Counted from the first letter of the stretch, positions 1-13,012 are shown. The stretch: DNA of 64,000 nt from Ailanthus altissimus (GCA_946807835.1 OX327703.1:5959501-6023500); one strand, 5' to 3'. Notes: generated from the letters alone by a model not told the origin. Numbers and translations are program-made.

Positions 1-1689
1 TGAAATTAATTAGATCATTTCTTAGTCTAATATCAAACTCATGTTCTTAGATATAGAAGTCAAAATCATCCGAAATTGTACTTCTCCTTTCTCTAATGGA
101 TCTTCTCAATGTCACTTATTCTTAAGGTTACTGAGGTTATTCTTAATGAATATGAGCAAATTCTTTATATTAGATTAGGAGCTCTATATATTGTCTTGTA
201 TTTTTGGATCTGCTTCTTGAATAATGTCAGAAAAATAAGTCTGATCCTTTTTAATAGCAGCTATAGGAAAATAAATAAATTTATCTTTAAAGACAATATC
301 CCTAATATATTTTATCTCCCCCAAACTCAACATTCTCAAAAAATTTAGCATTCTCTTCTAAAAAAGGTTTTACTTGAGGGATCATAAAATGTGAAACCCT
401 TCGATCTTTCAAAATATCCAATTAAATAATAGCTAACTATTTTAAGTCCAGCTTTTTTTTTCATTAGGCCTATATGGCTTAGCCTCAGCTGAATAACCCT
501 AGACATACATGTGTCTAATACTAGGCTTTTACTAGTCCATAACTCATACGGAATATTAGATACTGTTTTACCTAGAACTCTATTAAGGATATAAACTATA
601 ATCTTTACTGCTTCTCCCTATAGTGATTCAAGTAAAGAAGAATGATTAATCATACTTCTCACCATTCTTTAAGTGTTCGGTTTCGTCTCTTAGCAACACC
701 ATTCATGCTTGGTTTACTAGGCATTGTGTATTATGAGACAATGCCACACTCCTCTTGAAATTTAACAAAAAAGGTAATGGACATTGATAACCTAATCTGT
801 CGTATCTTTCATAGTATTCACTACCACAGTTAGCTTTGACAACTTTAATTTTCTTGCCAAGTTGATTTTCAACTTCAGCTTTCAAAACATTAAACATGTT
901 CAGAGATTGAGGCTTTTCATGAATCAATTAAAGATACCTAAAACGAGAATCGTTGTCAATGAACATAATAAAATACTATTGGCTATTCCAAGAAGCCGTG
1001 GGAAATAGTCCATAAATATTAGTATTTATTAATTTTAAGACGTTGTTGCTCCTATTGGCATCTAATGTTTTATTATTTATCTGTTTTCCCTTAATATATT
1101 CAATACAGGCTTTAAAATATGTTAGATTAAGAGAATCAAGAATTTCATCTGACATAAGTCTTTCTATTCTCTGTTTATAGATATATCCTAAATGCTTATG
1201 CCATAGCATTACGAAATTCTTCTCAGTTAATTTTTATTTTGTGCCACGTTTATTAACATGTAAGGATTCATTAAAAAGAGACATGAGTATTTAATTTATA
1301 AATATTATCAATAAAAGAACTAATACCAATAAGATTTGAATTTTGAAAGAGACAAACTTATTGTTTCTGAATAAACAAGAATATCCCAATTTGTCTTAAC
1401 TAAAAATCGTAAATATATCTAAATGATAGTACATAATTAGTCTTATCTAAATTAAAATAATATTTGGTCTCTAATTGTAATCTAAACAATCATTTGGCCT
1501 CTACAAGAGCTGCATTGTTGTTTTCCACTTATATGCATCTTTCAGCATCAATTGAAAATTTACTCTTAAGACAATATTGCATAGACACACTTATGTGAGT
1601 AGTTGTACTTGTAACTACCCACAAAGTATGTTTAGCTACAAAGGCTAAATTAATTTCAAAACAAACAAAGTTAAGAAGTATATATTTCT
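1..1689 (-). pseudogene. Ty1/copia pol relic: protease edge, pre-integrase, integrase and linker towards RT
   Basis: Read on the minus strand from 1689 down, this is a broken copia polyprotein. Between about 1500 and 1210 the frame gives fragments such as LFQNSNLIGISSFIDN and FNESLHVNKRGTK, typical of the protease to pre-integrase segment. At 1209-976 it reads LWHKHLGYIYKQRIERLMSD and later CIEYIKGKQ, the GAG-pre-integrase domain, ending with the usual entry to the integrase core (INTNIYGLFPTASWN). At 927-700 KAEVENQLGKKIKVVKANCG is the integrase core. At 600-360 VYILNRVLGKTVSNIPYELW, YYLIGYFERSKGF and related pieces match the integrase C-terminal region. Positions 360-1 give NAKFFENVEFGG and LRRSIRERRSTISDDFDFYI, the linker before reverse transcriptase. 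RT would lie left of the window. Stops and frame changes are frequent, so no protein is made. Confidence 0.88.
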
Positions 1690-2240
1690 TAACTCCTTAT
1701 TTGGCGTATTGGGGACAATCCTTCTTCACATGACTATCCATTTTGTAGAAGAAATAAGTAATGACCGAATCTTATTTCTTTTGCATCTTATTATATGAAG
1801 TCCTCATTGTAGTTTTCTTTCTTTTATTCCTTTGTCTTTTCATATTTGGTAATCTTATTCTGAGAAGTATTTGTTGAGTGAGCACTTTCAATTTTTTCTC
1901 GCTTCAATTTGTCTTCTTATTGCACACAATGTGAAATGAGCTCATTAAGAGTCCATTTAACCTTTGGGGTGTTGTGACTTACTTTAAATTAATTGTAGTG
2001 TGTAGGAAGAGATATCAAACCAGATGCACGAGCAAGTTATTAGACAGCTCTAACTTTAGTGCCTTTAGTCTTAAAGCGATATTAGACATCTTATGATGTA
2101 CTCCCTTATATTCCTTTTGCCATTATACCTTATTGAAATGAGGTTAGCTAGTAGCATACTTGTTTGTCTTTTCATTTTTTGCAAAGTGTTGTTCAGTTTT
2201 CTCAAGGAATTTCTTAGCATTTTCTTTCTCAAAAATATTG
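1690..2240 (-). pseudogene. Ty1/copia gag relic with damaged zinc knuckle
   Basis: The minus strand from 2240 gives FEKENAKKFLEKTEQHFAKN, then MSNIALRLKALKLELSNNLL and LLVHLV, the hallmark of the plant copia gag (UBN2-type) domain. At about 1697-1760 it reads TYFFYKMDSHVKKDCPQYAK followed by a stop. This is the nucleocapsid zinc knuckle, but the first two zinc cysteines are tyrosines and the glycine before the histidine is serine. All three changes are explained by single G-to-A transitions. The frame is interrupted by several stops. It is the upstream part of the same element as the pol relic next to it. Confidence 0.85.
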
Positions 2241-3647
2241 CTTTAAACATAAGAATAAAATTTATATTAAGAAATATAGTAAAAATAGATAAAACTTACA
2301 TAGAATACATAACAAAACAACAAGCTTACAATCATGTCATTATTTTAAGCATATATATACATGACATAAATAAACATATAAATGTGGGCTCCATCACGAG
2401 ATACCTAGTACAACATTGATATTTAATCTTTGGACAGAAATATCAATTGTAAATAGGTACTCTTAATGCAGTAATCAAATGTTGATAATAAATCCTGCCA
2501 ACAATAAGTCTTTCTTTAGACCGACTTTATTGTATGCATGAAAAACTTGATAATTATCACACATTTATTACCGCAAATATGCTTATTATTTGGCCAAAAA
2601 ATAATCTTCCTTTCGGCCGATTACTTTTCAAATAAATAATAAATATATTATCTTAATACCCTAAAATAAAGAAATCTTAATAACAGAAGTTATTTTGGCA
2701 ACATGTTATTTCAATCAATTTATTTCAAAAAATAAGATAAGTAGTGCAAAGAAAAATAATTGAATGCCTACAAATAAAAACAATTAAGTTCTTCTGATGC
2801 ACTAGAGTGGTGCATGGTGCCAACGCTATTGTGGTTACAATGCTGATAATGGTTCAAAACAAGGTCAATGATTGTCGAGTCAAATCTAAATAGGTAAAAT
2901 TTTAGGTTATATCTCTATGAATTGGGTCGGATAGAACCAATTCTTCCAAAAATAACTAAGAACCCCTAAATTTTAATTTTAAATTTTCTAACTTTGAATT
3001 TGAAAATTCTCAAAAATAGACCACAAAATAAATTTGGGTCAAAATTAGGACCTATTTATAAATTTCTTAAAGTTTTATGCCAAACTATAATTACTTAAAG
3101 TTAGAAAGGCTGAGTGAAAAGCCAATTACATGGGACCTATTTGAAAATATTACAAATTTATGACCAAATTATAATTATCCTAAACGTTAAGAGGTTGTAT
3201 GAAAATAGCCACTACTATTAGGGCCTATTTACAAATTTTCTAAACTTTTATGATTAAAATAGAATTTAAAAAAATTAAGAGGGGTCTAAATGATATTTAT
3301 CAGATAAATCTTTTGCACCTTTGCCCCGGCAATCCTTTCTTTCTTTTTTTTCTATAAACAAAAAATTATAAATAAAAAATAAAAAAAATTCTAAATTGTC
3401 TAAGAATGAACAAGGCCAAATTGAAGTTGAATTTTGATATTTTTTATCATTAGTTTTTCAAATCAATAATCCTTAACTATATTTGAACCCTTAAATCACA
3501 ATAAAAATCATAAACTTAATATTTTTTCCTCAACAAAATTATAAATAATTCATACATATAATGTCTTTGCCTTAAATAACCATATGAGAAAGATATTCAA
3601 AATATGAATGTATGTATTAACAACCCCAATAATTTAATATGATTTTC
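2241..3647. other. Untranslated leader and unassigned AT-rich sequence of the copia relic
   Basis: This stretch lies between the visible gag and the primer-binding site of the minus-strand copia element, so part of it should be the element's leader and gag start. No convincing coding frame is seen; a 108-residue plus-strand frame at 2093-2419 is antisense to gag and looks accidental. At roughly 3045-3290 three imperfect copies of a block of about 80-90 bases recur, each opening with a GGACCTATTT- or GGGCCTATTT-like start followed by AAATT and TTTATG(A/C)C-like text. Confidence 0.5.
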
Positions 3648-3659
3648 GCTCTAATACTA
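3648..3659 (-). promoter_or_regulatory. Primer-binding site of the copia relic (initiator tRNA-Met type)
   Basis: The minus strand reads TAGTATTAGAGC, two mismatches from the usual copia site TGGTATCAGAGC. It lies six bases from the CA that ends the adjacent LTR, the expected spacing. Confidence 0.6.
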
Positions 3660-3664
3660 TTTAT

Positions 3665-4130
3665 TGGACATAATCATAAATTGGATTCATATTCATAAGA
3701 ATATAACCCAATATCTATCATGTCAAATTATCAGGATAAGATGTTAAGAAAAAAAAATATATACTTAAGGAATTCATGGTGATTAGAACTTAAAGATTAG
3801 TAGTCTTAAATAAGAATTACAAGTACAATGCTATTCCACAGTAAAATTTATATAGGCAATGAGTTTCTCTCTGTGATTGAAAAAGAGGAGAAGAGTTCTA
3901 CGTATTTTGATTTTACTTAGAGACCTTAGAAAATGTCATTATATACCACGTTCAATTATGATCACATAATTTATAATCTAACTAGTATTGAATTTCTACA
4001 CATAACAAACCTATATTATATTAGATATCTTTAAAGCTCAACAAAATATAATTCAAATAAATCATTTAAACTGACCCTTATTTAAGATAATTTATAATGT
4101 ATAATTATTGTTGATATATAAACCTACATA
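3665..4130 (-). mobile_element. 5' LTR of the minus-strand copia relic
   Basis: The minus-strand sequence ends in CA at 3665, just outside the primer-binding site. A TATATAAA box on the minus strand (3847-3854) would be the LTR promoter. The outer end is placed at about 4130, where the minus strand begins TGTAGG, but without the partner LTR this boundary is a guess. Confidence 0.5.
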
Positions 4131-4550
4131 AATGATATTATAAAATATAACAATGATCAATAAGAAAAAAAGGAGAAAACATTTTAGGTCAAAAATTGAT
4201 GAAAGCATAAATTGAGACTTATCTTTATTTTTCAAAATTTATAAGGGTATTTTAAGATAAAAATTATTAAAATCCTCAGTACTAACAGTAAAAAGCATAT
4301 GAAATGCTAATTGAGGAAAACATTAACTTAAGTGTTTTGTTTAAAATTTTTGTTTTTAATAAAGGACCTTTTACTTTAAAAAAAATTATTTAAATTATTA
4401 AAAAATACTACTACTCTGACCCTTCTATTTTTTTTTCAAATTATAATAAGAATCATAGGCACCACCCATCAAGTATTTTATTAAAATATTAAAGAAATTA
4501 TACATATAATCTTTAGTTCCATCGAATTCACAAAAATTATATATATTTTT
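4131..4550. other. AT-rich intergenic sequence, nothing identified
   Basis: No coding frame, tRNA or clear repeat is visible. Poly-A and poly-T runs dominate. Confidence 0.5.
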
Positions 4551-4776
4551 TTAGGAACTGCCTTCAGTACAGTCGGTGGTGTCATACAACTGACTGTCTC
4601 AGCCATTAAATTACTCTAATGGTTGAGATTTGATGATATAAACTTGTACAACAGGTTACTTGAAAAATATCAAAAGTCTCCTTAATATTTAATTAAATAT
4701 CAAATAATTTTTTTAAAATTAAATCATTAACAAAATATCCCTTTATAATATTAAAAATTTAAAGATAATATATTAC
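4551..4776 (+). repeat. Left outer edge of the mirror structure
   Basis: This holds the unique-looking segment around 4565-4630, with CAGTACAGTC and, further on, ACAACTGACTGTC. Its imperfect inverted counterpart lies at 16640-16705. The remainder is AT-rich and runs into array A. Confidence 0.5.
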
Positions 4777-6058
4777 ATTGTATGTTATAATTTTAATTTT
4801 AATAATATTAAATCTTATAATTATAATTATAATGTTAATTTTAATTACATTAAATCTTATAATTTTAATTTTAATTTCAATTATGTTAAATATTATAAGT
4901 TCAATTTTTATTTTATCTTAATTAGGTTAAATAATTTTAATTTCAAATTTAATTTCAATTTTGATTTTAATTATATTAAATGTTATCATTTCAATTCTAA
5001 ATTTAATTTCAATTACGTTAAATGATACAATTTTAATTTCAATTACGTTAAATATCATAATTTCAATTTCAATTATGTTAAATGTTACAATTCCAAGTTC
5101 AATTTCAATTGTTAAAATTTTATAATTTCAAATCCAATTTCAATTTTAATTACATTAAATGTTATAATTTCAATTTCAATTTCGATTTCAATTACGTTAA
5201 GAGTTATAATTTCAATTCTAATTTCAATTCCAATTTCAATTATATTAAATGTTATAATTCTAATTTCAATTTCGTTAAATTTTATAATTCTACATCCATT
5301 TCGATTTCATTTATATTAAATGTTATAATTTTAAATTCAATTTCAAATTCATTTAGGTTAAAAGTTACAATTCCAATTTCGATTATGTTAAATGTTATAA
5401 TTCTAATTCTAATTTTAATGACATAAAATATTATAATTCCAATTTTAATTTCACTTACTTTAAATATTATAATTCAAATTTAAATTTTAATTACGTTAAA
5501 ATTATAATTTCATTTATATTTTAAATTTAAATTTAAATTAAATTAAATATTAAATATTATAATTCCAATTTCAATTCTAATTTTAATGACATAAAATAAT
5601 ATAATTTCAATTTCAGTTTTAAATACATTAAATGTTATAATTCTAATTTTAAATTTAATTTTAATTTTAATTATGTTAAATATTATAATTTCAATTTCAG
5701 TTTTAAGTACATTAAATGTTATAATTCTAATTTTAAATTTAAATTTAAATTTAATTATGTTAAATATTATAATTTCAATTTCAATTTCAGCTTCAATTAC
5801 GTTAAACATTATAATTTCAATTCCAATTTTAAACTCAATTTCAATTACCTTAAATGTTATAATTAATAATTTTAATTTTAATTTCAATAACATTAAATAT
5901 TAATTTCATCAACGTTAAATATTATAATTTTAATTCCAATTTCAATAACGTTAAATGCTATAATTTTAATTCTAATTGCAATTTTAATTACGTTAAATCT
6001 TATAATTTCAATTTCGTTAAATGTTATAATTTCAAATCCAATTTCAATTTGATATTAT
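4777..6058 (+). repeat. Array A, left arm, first block: AATTTC-hexamer minisatellite
   Basis: This is a tandem array with modular units. A core close to ATTACGTTAAATGTTATAAT is followed by a variable number (about two to six) of hexamers of the AATTTC, AATTCC or AATTTT type. Unit lengths therefore vary in steps of about 6 bp, mostly about 36-54 bp. The open frames across it simply reflect the 6-bp periodicity and give low-complexity I/N/F/K peptides; they are not genes. Confidence 0.9.
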
Positions 6059-6065
6059 ATAATTA

Positions 6066-6690
6066 GTTTATATTTAAAAAATATTTTTAAAAATAAATTA
6101 AATTAAATGATAAAAATTTGTAAAAATAATCTATAACTGTCACCAAAAACGATGGCCGACTGGTGACTAGACGCCATTTTTTTGCGATACTTCTGCGATA
6201 AAAAATATCAAATTTTATATCATTAAACTATTTTTTGCTTAATCTACACAATTGTGGGTCATTTTGTTTTCCAAAAAAAAGATTGAAAAATGTCAAATAT
6301 AGTGATGAGGGGTGGTGGCCACCACCACCCTATCAAATGGTAAGGTGGTGACTTGCATCACCCCTACCTATGGACAGATCGTCGATCTATCTATAGATGG
6401 AAGCGATGTAAGTCACCGCTCCATCATTTAATAGCGAGTGATGAAGTTGCCGCTTCTCACCACTACATTTGACTATTTTTTAGTATTTTGCTTCTAAAAA
6501 TGTCTTCACCATTGTGTAAATAAAAAAAAATAAACTATAATGACTTAAAATATGATCTTTTTTATGCTAGAGACTTGCCAAAAAATGACGCTAGCAGTCG
6601 TCTTTGATGACAGTTATATTTTTTTTAATGATTTATTATTTAATTTAATTTTTTATAAAAATATTTTTAAAAATATTACCAATTATACAA
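6066..6690. mobile_element. Hairpin MITE inserted in array A
   Basis: This segment of about 625 bp is an imperfect palindrome over nearly its whole length. The arms fold around 6382 (GATCGTCGATC). Matching pairs include TATAACTGTCACCAAAAACG near 6131 with the reverse complement of a block near 6600, and TCAAATATAGTGATGAGGGG near 6294 with the reverse complement near 6470. Its sequence is unlike the surrounding array, which resumes at about 6885. No transposase is encoded. It should be a non-autonomous DNA element; the superfamily is uncertain because the AT-rich ends hide the target duplication. Confidence 0.75.
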
Positions 6691-6884
6691 TGACACGTGT
6701 TAGTTTGTGCCACGTTCTAATTTTTAATTTAATTTTATGGTTAAATTACTTTTTTTTATCTTTCTACCATTAAAACTAACGATAAAAATTAACAGATTAG
6801 GAATATTTGGATATTTTATCTCTAATTGGGATAAAGTTGTATTTATGCCTAAAATATTGAGGTAAATTTATTGTTGTCCCTTAA
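6691..6884. other. Unassigned segment between MITE and resumed array A
   Basis: Non-repetitive AT-rich sequence containing GACACGTG and GTGCCACG text. It could be part of the inserted DNA or a second small element. Nothing coding is seen. Confidence 0.4.
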
Positions 6885-7925
6885 ATCTTATAATTCAAAT
6901 TTCAATTACATTAAATATTATAATTTTAATTAGGTTAAATAATTTTAATTCTAAATTTAATTTCAATTACATCAATGTTATGATTTGAATTCTAATTTTG
7001 ATTTCAAATACATTAAATGATATAATTTCAATTCCAATTTCAATTTCAATTACGTTAAATTTTATAATTTCAATTTTAATTTCAAATTCAATTTTAATTA
7101 TGTTAAATGTTACAATTTTATTTTTAAATTTAATTAATTTAAATGTTATAATTTTAATTTCAATTATATTAATTATTATAATTCAAATTTCAATTTAAAT
7201 TACATTAAATATTAATATTTCAAATCCAATTTCAATTTCAAGTACATAAAATGTTATAATTCTAATTACAATTTCGATTTCAATTACATTAAATGTTATA
7301 ATTTTAATTATAATTTCAATTATGTTAAATATCATAATTCCAATTTCAATTTTGATTTCTCTGATATTCAATGTTATAATTGTAATTCTAATTTCAATTT
7401 TAATTATTTTAAAGTTATCATTCTAATTTCTATTTCTATTATGTTAAATGTTATAATTCAAATTCTAATTCTAATTTTAATTACATAAAATATTATAATT
7501 ATAATTTCAGTTTCAAATACATTAAATGTTATAATTACAATTCTTATTTTAATTTTAATTTCAATTACGTTAAGCGTTATAATTTCAATTTCAACTTTAA
7601 TTAAGTTAAACATTATAATTCTAATTTCAATTTCAACTTAATTACGTTAAATGTTATAATTTTAATTCTAATTATTATTTAAATTTTAATTACGTTAAAT
7701 GTTATAAATTCAAATTTAATTTTAATTTCAATTACGTTAAATATTATAATTATAATTCCAATTTTAATTACAGTAAATGTTGTAATTTTAAACCCACTTT
7801 CAATTTCAAGTGTATAAATGTTATAAATCCAATTCTATTTCTGATTCAAATTTTAATTTGTTATAATTTTAATTTTAATTTTAAATTAAATTTTAATAAA
7901 GTTAAACATTATAATTAAAAGTCCA
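6885..7925 (+). repeat. Array A, left arm, second block
   Basis: Same modular repeat and orientation as the block at 4777-6058, so the two are one array split by the inserted DNA. It decays towards 7900. Confidence 0.88.
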
Positions 7926-8558
7926 ATTTAGATTTCAACAAATCTGAAATTGGAAGTTAGAAATATATTTTGGACTTGTTATATATTGTTTGCAACAAAT
8001 CAATAATTTGAAATTATAAATATATTTTGAAAAATTAGAAATTTGTTTGTGAATTATTTACTTTGAAAATTAAAATTTTGAATTTGTTATATATTTTTGA
8101 AATTAAGAGTTGGAATGTTAAGATAGTTTAATAAATTTCTTGAAAATTAATATATATATATATGCAAAATATAAAAACACACAAATAAAAGGTAAAGGTT
8201 AAAACTTAAAAACAACAAAACTTTAATTTAGCTGAACTAAAATATTTTGTTATATATTTTTAAATTTAATGTAATTTAAATTTTTATTTATAATTTTAAT
8301 AAAAAATGGTTACTTGAATATTAATTATTCATTAACTTAGAACAATATTTACAATTTTAAGTATTAAGTTAAATACAATTTAATAAAAAATTAAAGATTA
8401 AATATAAAATTTTCAATTTCAATATCCCATGACGACCTGTCGTGGCGCCACGTGATAAGGCTTTTTATGTTAACTATGGTTATTTAAAACACATATAAAA
8501 TATCATCCCTCTGCATTATAATATATTTTTGGTGAAATTAAATACAAACACACAATTT
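7926..8558. other. Spacer between arrays A and B, left arm only
   Basis: AT-rich, with a diverged short duplication (AAATATATTTTG occurs twice, near 7960 and 8020), an AT dinucleotide run near 8150 and a perfect 12-bp palindrome CGTGGCGCCACG at 8441-8452. The right arm has no equivalent, because there B joins A directly at about 14845. Confidence 0.6.
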
Positions 8559-11500
8559 ATAAATAAGTGGGAATATGTAGTATATTGTGTGAGAATACGT
8601 AGTATATTGAGTGTAAATAATTAGTATGTTAAGTGGGAAAATGTAGTATATTAAGACGGAACACGTAGTAAATTGAGTGGTAACACGTAGTATATTGAGT
8701 GGAAACAAGTAGTATATTGAGTGGAAACAAGTAGTATATTGAGTGGAAACACGTTATTTATTGAGTGGGAACATTTAGTGTGTTAAGTGGGAACACGTAG
8801 TATATGGAGTGAAAAAACATAGTTAATTGAGTGGGAACATATAGTATACTAAGTGGGAACACGTTTGTATATTGAGTGGGAACACGTTTGTATATTAAGT
8901 GGGAACACGTAGTATGTTAACTAGGAACACGTAGTATATTAAGTAGGAACACGTAGTGTATTGAGTGAGAACACGTAGTATATTGAGTGGGAACACATTG
9001 TATATTGAGTAGGAATATGTAGTATGTTAAGTCGGAACACATAGTATATTGAGTGAAAACATGTTATTTATTGAGTGAAAAAAATTAGTATGTTAAGTGG
9101 AAACACGTAACATATTGAGTGTGAACACGTAGTAACTTGAGTGGGAATACGTAGTATATTAAGTGGGAACACGTAGTAAATTTAGTGGGAACACGTTATA
9201 TATAGAGTGAGAACATTTAGTACGTTAAATGGGAACACGGAGTATATTGAGTGGGAATACGTAGTAAATTGAGTGGGAACACATATTATATTGAGTGGGA
9301 ACACATTTTATATTGAGAGGGAACATTTAGTATGTTAAGTGGGAACATATAGTATATTAAGTGGGAACACGTTATATATTGCGTGGGAACATTTAGTATG
9401 TTACGTGGGAACACGTAACATATTGAGTATGAACACGTAGTAAATTGAGTGGGAACACGTAGTATATTAAGTAGGAACACCAAATAAATTTAGTGGGAAC
9501 ACATTATATATAGAGTGAAAATGTTTAGTATGTTAAGTGGGAACACATAGTATATTGAGTGAGAACACGTAGTAAATTGAGTGAGAACACGTAGTATATT
9601 GAGTGGGAACATATTTTTTATTGAGTAGGAACATTTAGTATGTTAAGTGGGAATATGTAGTATATTGAGTGGGAGCACGTAGTATATTAAGTGGGAACAC
9701 GTAGTAAATTGAGTGTGAACACATAGTATATTTAGTGAGAACAAGTAATATATTAAGTGGGAACACGTAGTATATTAAGTGGGAATATTTAGTATGTTAA
9801 GTGGAAACAAGTAATATATTAAGTGGGAACACATAGTATATTAAGTGGAAACACAAGTTGTAACATGTTGTATATTAAGTGAGAACACGTAGTATATTGA
9901 GTAGGAACAGTTAGTATGTTAAATGAAAAGAAGTAGTATATTAAGTGGGAACACGTAGTATATTAAGTAGCAGCAGTTAGTATGTTAACTAGGAACAATT
10001 AGTATGTTAAGTGGGAACACGTAATATATTGAGTAGGAACATTTAGTATGTTAAGTAGCAACACATACTATATTAGGTGGTAACATGTAATAAATTGAGT
10101 AGGAACATGTAGTATATTAAGTGGAAACACATTGTATATTGAGTGGGAACATTTAGTATGTTAAGTAAAAACACGTAGTATATTGAGTGGGAACGCGTAG
10201 TATATTATGTGGGAACACGTAGTATATTAGGTGGGAACACGTTATATATTGAGTGAGAATATTTAGTATATTGAGTGGGAACACGTAGTATATTGAGTGG
10301 GAACACATTTTATATTAAGGGAGAACATTTAGTATGTTAAGTGGGAACACGTAGTATATTGAGTGGGATCACGTTATATATTGAGTGTGAACATTTAGCA
10401 TTTTAAGTGGGAACACGTAGCGTATTGAGTGCTAAAACGTAGTAAATTGAGTAGGAACACGTAGTATATTAAGTGGGAACACTTAGTAAATTTAGTGGGA
10501 ACACGTTTTATATAGAGTGGGAACATTTAGTATGTTAATTGGGAACACGTAGTAAATTGAGTGGGAACACATAGTAAATTGAGTGGGAACACGTAGTATA
10601 TTGAGTGGGAACACATTTTATATTAAGTGGGAACATTTTGTTTGTTAAGTGGGAACATGTAGTATATTGAGTGGGAGCACGTAGTATATTAAGTGGGAAC
10701 ACGTAGTAAATTGAGTGGGAACATGTAGTATATTTAGTGGAAACAAGTAGTATATTATGTGTGAACACGCAGTATATTAATTGGAAACATTTAATATATT
10801 GAGTGAGAACACGTAGTATATTAAGTGAGAATATTTAGTATGTTAAGTGGAAATAAGTAATATATTAAGTGGGAACAAGTAATATATTAAGTGGGAACAT
10901 ATAGTATATTAAGTGGAAACACAAGTGGGAACATGTTGGAACATTTAATATATTGAGTGGGAACACGTAGTATATTAAGTGGGAATATTTAGTATGTTAA
11001 GCGGAAACATATAGTATATTAAGTGGAAACACAAGTGAGAACATGTTGTATATTAAGTGGAAACACGTAGTATATTGAGTGGGAACAGTTAGTATTTTAA
11101 ATGGGAACAGGTAGTATATTAAGTGGAAACACGTAATATATTGAGTGGCAATAGTTAGTATGTTAAGTAGGACAATTAGTATGTTAAGTGAGAACACGTA
11201 ATATATTGAGTAGGAACATTTAATATGTTAAGTAGCAACACATACTATATTGGGTGGGAACATGTAGTAAATTAAGTGGGAACACGTAGTATATTAAGTG
11301 GGAACATTTAGTATGTTAAGTAAAAACACGTAGTATATTGAGTGGCAATACGTAGTATATTCAGTGGGAACACGTAGTATATTCGGTGAGAACACGTAGT
11401 AAATTGAGTGGGAACATGTAGTACATTGAGTGGGAACACGTTATATATTGAGTGAGAACATTTAGTATGTTAAGTGGGAACACGTAGTATATTGAGTGGG

Positions 11501-13012
11501 AACATGTAGTAAATTTAGTGGGAACACGTAGTATATTGAGTGGGAATACGTAGTATATTGAGTGGGAACACATTTTATATTGAGAGGAAACATTTAGTAT
11601 GTTACGTAGGAACACGTAGTATATTGAGTGAGAATACGTTATATATTGAGTTGGAACATTTAGCATGTTAAGTGGGAACATGTAGTAAATTGAGTGGGAA
11701 CATGTACTATATTATGTGGTAACACGTACTATATTATGTGAGAACACGTAGTAAATTTAGTGGGAACACGTAATATATAAAGTGGGAATATTTAGTATGT
11801 TAAGTGGGAACACGTATATATTGAGTGGAAACACGTTGTATATTGAGTTGGAACACGTAATATATTGAGTGGGAACATTTATTATGTTAAGTGGCAACAC
11901 GTAGTATACTAAGTGGGAACACATAGTATATTGAGTGGGAACATTTAGTATGTTAAGTGGGAACATGTAGTATATTTAGTGGCAACACGTAGTATATTAT
12001 GTGGAAACACGTTGTATTTTGAGTAGGAACATTTAACATGTTAAATGGGAACACGTAGTATATTGAGTGGGAACACATTGTATATTAAGTGGGAATACGC
12101 TGTATATTAAGTTGGAACATTTAGTAGATTAAGTGGGAACACGTATTCCCATTGTATATTGAGTGAGAATATCTAGTATATTAAGTCGGAACACATAGTA
12201 AATATAGTGGGAACACGTAATATATTGAGTGAGAACACCTATTATATTGAGTGAGAACACGTAGTATATTGAGTGGGAACACGTTATATATTTAGTGGGA
12301 ACATTTAGTATATTAAGTGGGAATACGTTGTATATTGAGTGGGAACATTTAGTATGTTAAGTGGGAACAAGTATTATATTAAGTGGGAACGCGTAATATA
12401 TTAAGTAAGAACATTTAATATATTAAGTGGGAACATTTGGTATGTTAAATGGGAACAAGTGTATATTGAGTGGGAACACGTAGTAAATTAAATGGGAACA
12501 CGTAGTATATTAAGTGGGAACACGTAATATATTAAGTGGGAACATTTAATATATTAAGTGGGAACACGTAGTATATTAAATGGAAATATTTACTATGTTA
12601 AGTGGAAACAAGTAATATATTAAGTGGGAATACGTAGTATATTAAGTGTAAACACAGGTGGGAACACGTTGTATATTAAGTAGGAACACATAGTATATGC
12701 AGTGGGAACAATTATTATGTTAAATGGGAACATGTAGTATATTAAATGGGAACACATAGTATATTAAATAGCAATAATTAATATGTTAAGTAAGAGCAAT
12801 TAGTATGTTAAGTGGGAACACGTAATATATTGAGTAGGAACATTTAGTATGTTACGTGACAACACATATTATATTGGGTGGAACATATAGTAAATTGAGT
12901 GGAAACACATAGTATATTAAGTGGGAACACGTTATATATTGAATGGGAACACGTAGTATGTTAAGTGGGAACACGTAGTAAATTGAGTGGGAACACGTAG
13001 TATATTAAATAT
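8559..13012 (+). repeat. Array B, plus orientation: 22-bp minisatellite
   Basis: Around 200 tandem copies of a 22-bp unit close to GAGTGGGAACACGTAGTATATT. Common variants are AAGTGGGAACA, CGTTATATATT and ATTTAGTATGTTA. The last recurs at intervals of a few units, suggesting higher-order units. Because 22 is not divisible by 3, each frame yields a 22-residue peptide repeat, which explains the many I/T/S/Y/F/P-rich open frames on the opposite strand. These are not genes. Confidence 0.95.

Noticed and set aside
5082..5903. Open frames of I, N, F and K in array A on both strands, including one of 114-116 residues
   Set aside because: They come from AATTTC hexamers, whose 6-bp period leaves frames open on both strands. 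Low-complexity chance frames.
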